A stretch of 64,000 bases of DNA, taken from Amorphophallus konjac. Taxonomy: Eukaryota; Streptophyta; Magnoliopsida; Alismatales; Araceae. Shown piece by piece: positions 44,212-54,225 of the stretch. Numbering within the stretch: the stretch's first letter is position 1; each line of letters opens with the position of its first letter. The stretch lies in assembly GCA_022559845.1 (NCBI GenBank), contig CM040125.1, positions 327,987,829 to 328,051,828 on the forward strand, written 5' to 3'. A program made the position numbers and the translations under genes. The notes beneath the pieces are model-generated. The model saw nothing but the letters and a program-made list of their open reading frames with translations. It did not search any database and was not told the origin of the DNA.

Positions 44212-46723
44212 ATGGCTAATCCTCCGATATTCAGAGGTAATGATTTTGATTGTTGGTTAGAAAATTTTCATCGGTATGTAAAATCAACCGATCCTAATCT
44301 CTGGAAGTTAATAACTCATGGTCCACACAATTTATCAAAAGATAAATCTAGATGAACTGAGAAGGATAAATTGAAAGACTCTGTCAACACTAGAGCATTA
44401 GTTTTAATGAAAGAATCAATTGACAGAGCTCTAATCTCATGTATTTCTTCTTGCAGGTCTGCCAAAGAAATTTTGGAAAAACTAAAGCTTACCAGGAATC
44501 ACAACAAATGCTTGATGGCTGATCGAAGAAATGATAATGAAGAATCATCATCTCAGGTAAGCTCTGGATCCGAAGAAGTTTCGATTGATTGTTTATGGAA
44601 TATAAATGAAGAGCCTACTGATAGATGTACGAAATTAAAATCCGAAAATAAAAGGCTAAAGAAAAGAATCGAACAATGCAAATATGAACTTACTTGTGAT
44701 ATTTGTCCTACATTGAAACAGTTTTATGATACATGCCTAATAGATGCTCAGAATTTTAAGGAACAAAATGGTTCTCTAAAAATTGAAAATCAAACATGCT
44801 TGGACAAGATATCAGAACTTGAGAATCAGCTGAATAAGAAGGAAAATGAGCATCTAAAAAGCATGCAAGAGTTGACTGAAATTAATTCTGTAATGGAAAA
44901 CTAAAGCTTGAACATGCTGAAGTTCAAAAAGAAAATGAAGATCTCAAGGCTAGTCTGAATAAAATCAGCAAGGAAACAATGCATATTTCTGCTCTGCGTG
45001 AACGTAATAAGGAACTTTATAGTGAGAATGAATGGATGAAGAAACAAATTATCTTGTTTAAAGAGGATCACAGAAATCTGCTTGCTGAGAAAATTAAAGT
45101 GGAAGAAAGGGAAGAGGAACTAATTGAAAAACTGGAGTTGATGTCTGGAAGAGAAAGATGTGCTGGTAATGAAATTCATGCTAAAAATTTTGAGGAAGAA
45201 AACACTGAACTGAAAGCTGAAGTTGAAAAATTGAAATGGTTAAACACTGGTATGTCCGAGTAACTTCTCATGTTAAAGAAAGGAAAAACTGTCTATGATG
45301 AAGAATCAAAAATCTTGAGCAATCTGGAACAAGAAGTTAAGAAGTATAAAACTGTAAATAAAGTCTTAAGTGAATGCGTTAATTGCAGTGAACAGGAGAT
45401 AGTCAATTATGAACTCCACATTTCCTCTTTGGAAGATAAAATTCATGATCTGGCAAACTCAGCATCCAAGTCTGCTAAAAATGATGGAAAAATGAAAGTT
45501 GTCATGAAAGGTAAGGATGATAATTCAAGAGAGGGGATAAGTTGCAGCTCTGATGTTAAGGAAATTAGTAGAAACCAGCTATATGCCACTTTTGTGCAAA
45601 GCTCTGATGTAGCTGGTACCTCAAATCTATCCCCAAAACAAAATGAAAATCAGAAATCACCTTCAACATATGTATTTCAGTTCAAAGCCCAGAAAAATGA
45701 AAAGCAAACAAAAATTGTTGAGAATAATCAGAAATTGAAAAGGAAGGGTCAAACAAAGAAGGTAAAGAATATTTCTGGTTACACTCTAAGATATGCCAAC
45801 TCGGTTGAATTTGATGGGTCAATGCACAATGCTCATGCCTCATGTACTCATTCGCATGCATCTAGTCAGTCTGTTAGTAATCATGTTACCAGGAAATCAC
45901 AAGTGTCATGTCATTATTGTGGCAAGATAGGGCATGTAATGGATGATTGCAGACTGTTGCTTGAAGATGAGCATGCTAGTGAAGCAATGCATTCTAGGAA
46001 TTCATCTGATAGAAATCATGCCACTAAGAAATCTGATGCATCTTGTTATTACTGTGGTAGGCGTGGTCATCTAATGAATGCATGTTTTACAATGAAAGAA
46101 GACAACAATGTGAATTCTAGATTTTTCACACATGCTCATGGCCCACATAGATATAGATCTATTTCAAGCCAGCATACTATTTATTTCACCTGCAACAAGC
46201 CAGGGCACAAGGCAAATGAGTGCTGGACTGAAAATTATTGGGGCAACAATAACTCAAAAGGCAAGCACCTTAGGTGCTTTGAATGTGATAAGTATGGACA
46301 TGCAGTCAAGGACTGCTGGTATGCTCAGGGAAATCATTTTAATTCCAAATTTGTAAAATTCCCTGCAAATAGAAATTTTTTTGTAGAAATAAAGTTGATT
46401 TTAAAGAAAAGATTCTTGTATGTTTTGAATGTGGAAAACCTGGCCACCGAGCTTCTGAATGCTGGTGGGCAGGTAATGGTAAGTCAAAATTTCATGCAAG
46501 CAACAGAAATTTTCATGCTAACTCACATAGATTTCATGATTATAATAATATTCACAAAAAGAATTCAAGGGTTGTTACATCATGTAGATATTGTGGAAAG
46601 TTTGGTCATTTCATGAATAATTGTTACCTGATGGAGTATGATAATGATGTTGCTAAAAAATTATTCAGAACACCTGTCAGAGTTAACTCGGGACCCAAGG
46701 CTGCTTGGGTCCCTACAGGATAA
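44212..46723 (+). pseudogene. Element A gag with six zinc-knuckle sites (broken)
   Basis: Begins MANPPIFRGNDFDCWLENF, Sirevirus gag, with LWKLITHGPHNL and CRSAKEILEKLKL. A stop at about 44353 and two frameshifts (near 44900 and in a T-run near 46380) break it. A long coiled coil covers about 44640-45460. Zinc-knuckle sites follow: CHYCGKIGHVMDDC (45910), CYYCGRRGHLMNAC (46045), a partial one with CNKPGHKANEC (46192), CFECDKYGHAVKDC (46278), CFECGKPGHRASEC (46418, shifted frame) and CRYCGKFGHFMNNC (46584). It ends AWVPTG at 46723. The knuckles would bind RNA; six is far above the one or two usual in copia gags. No pol follows. Confidence 0.83.
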
Positions 46724-46745
46724 AATTGATTAACATGTTACAGGT

Positions 46746-46786
46746 GTGCCTTGGAATGAAAAAGAGGGGTAAATAAACCAAGGCAC
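46746..46786 (+). other. Post-gag hairpin with AATAAA loop, element A
   Basis: Perfect 9-bp stem GTGCCTTGG/CCAAGGCAC (46746-46754 with 46778-46786); AATAAA at 46772-46777 ends the loop. Starts 23 bp after the gag stop. Confidence 0.7.
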
Positions 46787-48993
46787 TCAATAGGAAGACC
46801 CCAGGGTTCTGCTTTACAGGTTTGTTCCGAATACTCATCTTAAATTCCATCGTATGAAATTGTGAACTTAAATGATTGCATATCATGTTGATTTGTTGAT
46901 GTTAAACTGAAACTTTCTGAAATGTGAATTGCACAATCATGCTTATGGTAATTCTCTTCTATCTGATTTGCATGAATCATATCTGAATGAGAGTCATTGC
47001 ATAAGCATACATGTAGTGACTGCATTACATATCATCATATTGAAAATTCCAAAAAGAAGTGATTCACTACATATAGACAGGGGGAGCCTTTCTAAATTCT
47101 TCTGTGGTGTCAATTGTCTGAACTCTTCCTGTCTACCCATCTTATTCATTGTCATATCTACATATTCTGCCTCATCTTCAGAACTCCTGTTTCTCATGAA
47201 AAATCAGTCAAATCACTTGAAAAATCTTCTTTGCATCGAGTTTGAGTGGTTCATATCGTGCACATAGTTGATGCATCTAGACAGGGGGAGCATTTAAAAT
47301 TGGTGTTTAGTTTGTCACACTTTGAACATCTCTTGTCTAGTAATTGAATAACTCTCATCTGATTTCATATTCTCTCTCTTGATAATGGATTCTGGCTTCT
47401 ATTTATTAAGTTGTCAAAGAAGAGTTTCTTTCTACTTTCTTCATGTTACTACCTGTCAGCTGATCTTTCTGAATTCCAGACTCAGCTACTGTTTGTTGAT
47501 ATACACTCTTCTGATATATTCCTTCATGTTGTTGACTCTTACACCAGCTTACACTCATTCTTCACATTCTTCTTAGCTGGTTTGAATGATTGTGTCTAGT
47601 GTTGATCAGCTGTATCTATATTCGATTTGAGGAACTTAAGCTGCATGTCATGAAATTCAGTCTGAGAACTATGTAGAAATTCCTATCATATAGGTTTAAG
47701 AATAACCACTGAATCAGACTGATATAAGATTAATGTATTCTCAGATTTGTAATTAAATGAATTGAAAATATCTGAATGATAAGTTTTAATAAATCTTAAC
47801 CATCTGTGTCATAAAAACCTCAGTCTCACTCATCAGATATCTGAAAATTTGAAATCAGGGCTATTTTGGTTGAGATACATAAAGTGAGTATTGTTGTTAA
47901 AACATCAAAAATCTGACAGGAAATAAAATCAATGAGTAATGAAATGACTTTGTTCACTGAGAAACTAGGTTATCCATCAAAAAAATGGAGTAAACCCAAG
48001 TCATGAAGTGTCATAGTCACTTAAAATGAAAATTCATTGAAAACCTGACAGAGCAATGGCATGTCTGTGTTGAGTAACTGGGGAGTCTGGCCTCTGATCA
48101 AGGTGTCTCCTCATGTAAAAAGACACTTATATTGCTAACTCTGTTCTCGAAGTTGAGAGGCAATGACAGTTATCACACTGAGTAACTGGGTCACTTCACC
48201 TGAGACGTGTTGTGCCTCATGTAAAAAGGTGTTGATCAACCTAAATTACTCAGGAAAAATATAATGTGCTTCAAATGAAAATATATTGTAAATTCTGTCA
48301 ACTCATGTTCCTGTAAAAGTGTTTAACCTCAGTACTAATCTGTGTATTTTTCAAAGGAGCTATTAAGATCATGTGTGTAAGATAAAGATGATTGATTTTG
48401 AGTGTTTTCTGATTATTTGGTTCACCCTTACTAAAACTTGGATTCAGATATGAGTATTGAGTTTAATTTGACAAATCTGATTTACATCATAATTAAATCA
48501 GATTGGTTAAGTTGCCAATTCATAACCCTTTATGATAGAAGAGTCTATTCTTCTTAAGACTTATTGTAGTGGTGCAAGCATTAAAATCCCTCATGATCAG
48601 ATTCATTCCTGACAACTTGATCAACCGAAACTGTATTGACAAATCCTCTCTTATCAGTTGACTGATTCCATCTGCATTTTTCTAACCATACAAATGTGAG
48701 GTGCCACTCCCATTATTACCTTGTTCACTTGCAGCCTTCTGAACTTCAGAATCCTTATGGTGGTGGATTTCAGATTGATTCAATGAATAACTAGAGTTCA
48801 TTCTTGCGCTTCAGGGGGAGAATGGGTTGTTCTATAAGGGGAGAAAGCCTTTCTTGCTTAGTCAAAGGGGGAGTTTTTAATTCAATCATCTTATGCATTT
48901 CTTACTTCCCTCTCAAACTACTGTCTTTTTGCTGAAGTTAAAGGGGGAGAATAATCTGATTCAAGTCAGTATGACTCATAGTGTTGCCATCAT

Positions 48994-49008
48994 CAAAAAT
49001 GGGGAGAT
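48994..49008 (+). other. Element A polypurine tract
   Basis: CAAAAATGGGGAGAT immediately before the 3' LTR (TGTTGTGTCCC at 49009); priming site for second-strand DNA. Confidence 0.85.
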
Positions 49009-51789
49009 TGTTGTGTCCCTATGGTTTTGATGATAACAAACACTATAAGTCATCATCTGTTTGTGTCTGCATATGAATGATTGATTGAGCATCTTATTTG
49101 AATGTCATTCCATCGAATAGGCTGTGTGCATATTTGGTGCATTGTCTGTTTCTGTTCATGGTGGCCATACGTTAGTGCATGCCTAGGCACATGCATGTTC
49201 AAGGGTTAAAGTCTGTACATTCTTCAGGTGCATCATCTTAGCAAGTCTATACATTGGACTTGAGCATATAGGAAGTCTGTACATCGTCTGCTTTCCATGC
49301 ACTTAAAGTCTGTACTGTCCATGAATTAACGCTAGGACGCAAAGTCTATACATCATCCAGTTGCAGGCAGCAGCAAGTCTGTACATCGCCTTGTCGCAGA
49401 CATAGCAAGTCTGTACATTACATGTGTTGCAGACATAGCAAGTCTGTACATCACATTTGGCGCAGGCACAGCAAGTCTGTACATTGTTCTCAAGTGCATT
49501 CACCGTCTCACTCAGCATCTCTGTGAGTCTACACATTTGTCTCTCGTACAGCCAGCGTCTCACTTAGCGTCTTTGTGCATGCATCATTCAGGTCTATACA
49601 ACCAGCGTCCAACGTCTCACTTAGCGTCTTTGTGTATGCATCATTCATGTCTATACAGCCAGCGTCTCACTTAGCATCTTTGTGCATGCACATTTAAAGT
49701 CTGTACAGCTTGTGTTCGCAACACAAAGTCTGTACATTGTCTAGACTGCATACACCAAGTCTATTCATTGCCTTGCAGCATGCACGCACACAGTCTGCAC
49801 ATTCATAGCTGTTAAGTCCATACACTTGTTGCTGGCAAGTTTATACATCGCATAGCATGCATGTGTTCAAGTCTATACATTACTGTTGAACGCAAGTCTA
49901 TACATTGGTTGCTGCATTGTACGCACACTCAAAGTCTACACATTGCATGTTAGCATGCTCGCACACACTAAGTCCATACATGAGTAAAGTCTGTACATTG
50001 CTGTCTTTACCTACGTTCAAAGTCTGCACATTGCTGTCTTTACCTACGTTCAAAGTCTGTACATTTCTCAATGGCTGTGCAATTCTTCAAAGCAAGTCTT
50101 CACATTGTTTATACATTGCACGCAGAGTCTACACATTCGTCTGCATGCCTGAGCATCCATTGTTGGTGTGCATACTTTGATAGATGTAAAGTCTATACCT
50201 TGCTATCTGCATTTGTGCACTCCTTCGATATAAGTCTATACATTGCCTCATGCATTGCACAAAGTCTGCACATTGTGTGTTGCTATGCTCACATATCATT
50301 TGAGTAAGTCTGCACAATGGTGCACGCTGAGTCTACACATTGTTGCACGCTAAGTCTGCACACTAACAGCATGACAGTGCATTCAACTTTCAATGTGCAT
50401 AATTCACCATATGCATACTACATCATATGCCATCAAGTCTATACATTGTCTCGCACACACCCACTAGCAAGTCTGCACATTGGTTGCACATTGCATACAT
50501 GAAGTCTGTACATGCATTAGCTTTGCATTCACAAAGTCTGAACATGCCATAGTCTTGCATACATGAAGTCTGTACATGCTTCAGCATTGCTTGCATGAAT
50601 TAAGTCTGTACATGGTTTTACTGTCTTAAGCCGATACTCCCTTCGACTGACTGATAGGTACTGTCTCAAGGAGATTAAGGAGGGCACATGTTCCAAGAAG
50701 GAAGGAGGGCACATGATCGTGACACGTGTACAGTAATGAGCCTTGATACTGCCACGTGGTCCAAGCTTTTATGCGGGAGATGTGGAAGACACACGCCCTA
50801 CCTGCTGCTGCTATATATATACTAAGCTTCTTCCTCAGAAGAAGATCTGATCGAAGCAGAAGGGGCAGAAGCAGAGAGAGAGAGCCTACACGATCCAGAA
50901 GAAAAAGAAAAAGAGAAGAAGAGCAGAGTGTGAAAGCAGCAGAGAAGAAGAAGAAAAAAGAAAGAGGAAGAGAGATCGAGAGCAGAGAAGAAGAAAAAGA
51001 GAAGCAGAAGAAGAAAGAGGAGAGTGAAGAGAGAGAGAGAGAGAGCTCATGAAGAAGAAGCAGAGAAGAATACATTGAAGTGGTGCTATCTGTTGGCTCT
51101 TGGATCAGATCCAGACCAACTTGCTCCTTCAGAGCTATTTTGTGCTTTATCGTATACAGCTTTTTGTTGCTGTTTTGTTTCCCATCTTGTTTTTCTTTTA
51201 AACTTTTTTTCAAGCTGTTTATCAGCAGAGCAAGATGTGTTGCTCAGTGTTTGCAGTGGTGGATTCCACTGGTCGGGTTAAGCTGTAGTCTCCAGCGGTT
51301 GGCAAAGCTGTAATGCCCAGCGGTCAAGCTATAAGTCAGCGGATGGCTAAGCTGTATTGCCCAACGGAAGCAAGCTGTGATGCTCAGCGGTTGTAGGCAA
51401 GCTGTGAGGCCCAACGGTTCAAGCTGTTAGTCAGCAGTATCCACACTCTGGTTTGAGTGTGGGGTGGATGTAGGTCTGGAGGACCGAACCACCTAAAAAT
51501 CCTCTGTGCAGTGGTTTGATTTCTTATATGCTTCCGCTAGATGAATGCATAGGGATGATATGTTTTGATTGCACACTGTGTGTTTGATTGTGGTATTGAG
51601 AGTCTTTGACATTGTTCCTAAGTCATTGATCAGTTCATCTATAAGCATATCAGTTGACTTAGTGAATATGTAAATTCTGCAATTGCTCATTGGCCTTTTG
51701 TTAGTATCAGGAAGATTTTTTAATTGGGCAAATATTTTTAAGGGGAGATTCATTCACCCCCCTCTGAATCCCTAGCATCGAACCCAACA
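49009..51789 (+). mobile_element. Element A 3' LTR
   Basis: 2781 bp, same order of parts as the 5' LTR with scattered substitutions and small indels. Ends ACCCAACA at 51789. The flanks (TTAGT before the 5' LTR, TGAGC after the 3' LTR) match at only three of five bases, so the target duplication is decayed or absent. Confidence 0.93.
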
Positions 51790-51968
51790 TGAGCCGCAAC
51801 TCAGATCTGCAGATTGGCTTGCGGTACATCACGAGCTTCCTAACCTAGGAGCTTCTTTCGAAGGCTGGCTGCTTCTCACTCCATGAATCAAGATCTCTAG
51901 CGCACCCTACCACTTCTATGAAAGGCTTCAACGCAGATTTGAGGGGGATTTCTTCTTCTATCATCTCT
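51790..51968 (+). mobile_element. Element C 3' LTR, piece 2
   Basis: The 179 bp between elements A and D. It has no gene and is placed in the C LTR because it lies between piece 1 (39809-41261) and piece 3 (59273-60000). It ends with TCTCT (51964-51968), the left target duplication of D. Confidence 0.65.
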
Positions 51969-54173
51969 TGATGAGGGCATCCCTTGCCCCTCCACATTTT
52001 CTCCGGACTCAGATTGTTCGTCGGTAAGCGCCATTATGTTAGTCATGTATTTTTGAGTCTAGTCATGTAATCTTCACATTTTCTTTGAGTCAATATCATG
52101 TAATTTTCCCTTTATTTGAGTCATGTACCTAGGTTAGTGAGTCATTTTCCTAAGTATTGTGTCATTAGGTTGGTTTGTTAGGCTATTGGGCCCAATTCAT
52201 TGGGCTTGGCCCAAGGGCACCCCTATCCCTTCGGTTATTTGTCATTGAGTCAAATGTCAGGGACTTTTGTAGAAATGTGGGTTGCCTATATATAGGACCC
52301 CATTCCCCTCATTTTGAAGTAATGAATAATTGATTGAAAATTGAAATCCACTTCCAAATCCCACTAGATCTCCCTCTCTCTCACTCTCTCTCTCTAAGGG
52401 GTCCCCCCCCTCTCTCTCTCTCTCTCTCCCTCCACCCCAATTTTTGGAATTTTCTCTCTCCTCCCCATTCACCCCTCATTAAGACCCCTCCCCTTCCCCA
52501 TACACTCATTTAACTCCCCCCCCCAACCCCAAGGTGGCATCCTCCAATCCACACCCCACCTCCCAACCCCCAACTACCCCACTCTCCTTCCCAAAGCATC
52601 CCACCACCTTCCCAATGCTAAATTAGCTTCTCCCAAAGCCCAATTTCGAATTTCCCTCCCATCTCCCACCCCCTTAGCTCCCTTGGTCGCCAAAATCCAA
52701 CCCCAAACCCAGCCAAGGTCGCCCCCCCACCACCACCCCTCCATTCATACCCATTTCTTTTGCAGGTCAAGCTCTGGTCGCAGGCAGCAGGTTGGCCGTA
52801 TCTTGAAGCGGCCACCACGTCCTCCTCCCTGCGAATCTGAAGGCCCAAGAGGTACCGTTGGAAGCGTCTTCGAGTCATCTTCGCAACGGTGGTGGTTTCG
52901 TCTGGATCCAAGCTCCGAGCTGGCCGTGAGAGCATTTCTCCCCAGACTGTGCGCAGCTTCCCTAGCAGAGCACCTGACCCGGAGTTGAAGCTCTACAGCG
53001 GCCAACCTCCTGGGAATCAGGGCAGAAGTTCTTCATCAAAAATCTTCTCCTCTGAGTCCTCTTTCATCTCCAAAAGGCAGGGCATCAATCGGCTTCCAGA
53101 ACCTCTAGTTACCATTTTCCTCGTCCAAGTGCGCAGACTGCTCCTGCGGATCTAGGTTCGACCTGCACCCACTCATCTGATGACTACTCTCTTCTCTGAC
53201 CTCCGATTGCAACTCCGTCAGCTCCTGCTCAAAGCTACTCCGACCACGGAAGCGTCACCGCCAGTCTCGCATCAATCGGAGTTCAGGAGAGCCCACATCA
53301 CCTTATGCAACCAACTGCATCTTTTCTATTTCCATCCGAGGCAGACAGAGGGGTCCTGTTCGAGGCTCTGCCACGATCAGCACAAAATTCCAGAGATCCT
53401 CCAAAAATTCAGGCGTCTTCCTCTGGAAGCTAGGAAACTTTTGGGACCAGTATCATCAGGATCGGAGTCCCCTGAAGCCCGTGGCGGCGTCAACACCGAC
53501 CCCCTATCCAATGAATCTGTAGACTGGCAGAACCGGCGGAACTCGAAAGTTGGGATTTCTTGCCCAATTCCCCCACCCCGCCTGGCCAGCTTACAGCCCC
53601 TCCCTGCGAGGAGGTAGTGTTTGGTTGTAATACATTAACCCCCACCCCGAGATCCCCCCCTCCTACGAGAGGAGTAGTTGTGTAATCTTTCAATTTCAGG
53701 TTGAAGCGTCCTCGACGTGGCGTGGGGGTGCATACCCTCGCCTCCCCGCTCGCCCCCGTCTCCGGCCAGAGTCGGCTTCTTCACGCTGGCTAGGTGAGCC
53801 TCGGTCCCTCTCTTGATTGGTTTAATCACTTACTTAGCTTAGTATTATTGCTATTGCTTCGTCGGATGGAGAGTGAGAGCTCGGCCCAAATTGCTAGTAC
53901 CGTGAGTGACCACCGCGGGCAAGTTGAGAGTGAATCCACTTAACCCACACCCTTGGTGTGTTGGCCACCCATGATTTGGGCATCCTAGGCCCATTTGGGG
54001 TTCTCCCCAAGCTAGCCAACCTTTAGAGCCTCAAGGTCCCGCCTCGGACCCTCTCCAACATCGCCTAGTCGCCATCGGGCACTAGTGTGCGCCATACGGG
54101 TGAGCTCGCTAGTGTGAGTCCGCCGCTCAAACTTGAATGCTTGCAAAATAGGTCCATAGGTGGTGTTACATCA
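51969..54173 (+). mobile_element. Element D 5' LTR
   Basis: 2205 bp with inverted ends TGATG...CATCA and a near-identical partner at 57071-59272. TATA box at 52287-52294, pyrimidine tracts with (CT)n at about 52370-52430, C-rich leader. Flanked by TCTCT on the left (51964-51968), and the 3' LTR by TCTCT on the right (59273-59277). Open frames of 100-160 codons in this GC-rich part occur on both strands and I do not regard them as genes. Confidence 0.93.
52086..52294 (+). promoter_or_regulatory. Element D LTR promoter: TGAGTCA motifs and TATA box
   Basis: Four TGAGTCA sites (52086-52092, 52117-52123, 52138-52144, 52246-52252) and several AGTCATGTA repeats lie upstream of TATATATA (52287-52294). 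TGAGTCA is the GCN4-type site recognised by plant bZIP factors. The 3' LTR keeps the same set. Confidence 0.6.
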
Positions 54174-54175
54174 AG

Positions 54176-54187
54176 TGGTATCAGAGC
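54176..54187 (+). other. Element D primer binding site
   Basis: TGGTATCAGAGC two bases after the LTR end at 54173; initiator tRNA-Met type. Confidence 0.9.
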
Positions 54188-54225
54188 AAGTTCACAACTT
54201 GTCTCTATCAAGTTGGTCCTAGGGC

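Larger units (their letters stand above)
46724..49008 (+). other. Element A long 3' non-coding region
   Basis: 2.3 kb with no protease, integrase, RT or envelope motif. Starts with the AATAAA-loop hairpin (46746-46786), has serial hairpins at 47956-48235, and many purine-tract-like motifs (ACAGGGGGAGC near 47078 and 47282; TCAGGGGGAGAAT near 48812; CAAAGGGGGAG near 48864; TAAAGGGGGAGAATAA near 48939). Small open frames (for example 46929-47267) show no recognisable product. Confidence 0.6.

Noticed and set aside
46929..47267. 112-codon frame in the A 3' region as an envelope-like gene
   Set aside because: No signal peptide/transmembrane layout or similarity I can support; frame not shared with B or C.
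51790..51794. TGAGC as the exact target duplication of A
   Set aside because: Does not match TTAGT on the other side; recorded as a finding instead.
53180..53617. 145-codon frame in the D 5' LTR, 162 codons in the 3' LTR
   Set aside because: GC-rich leader with overlapping frames on the opposite strand and differing ends in the two LTRs; not a convincing protein.
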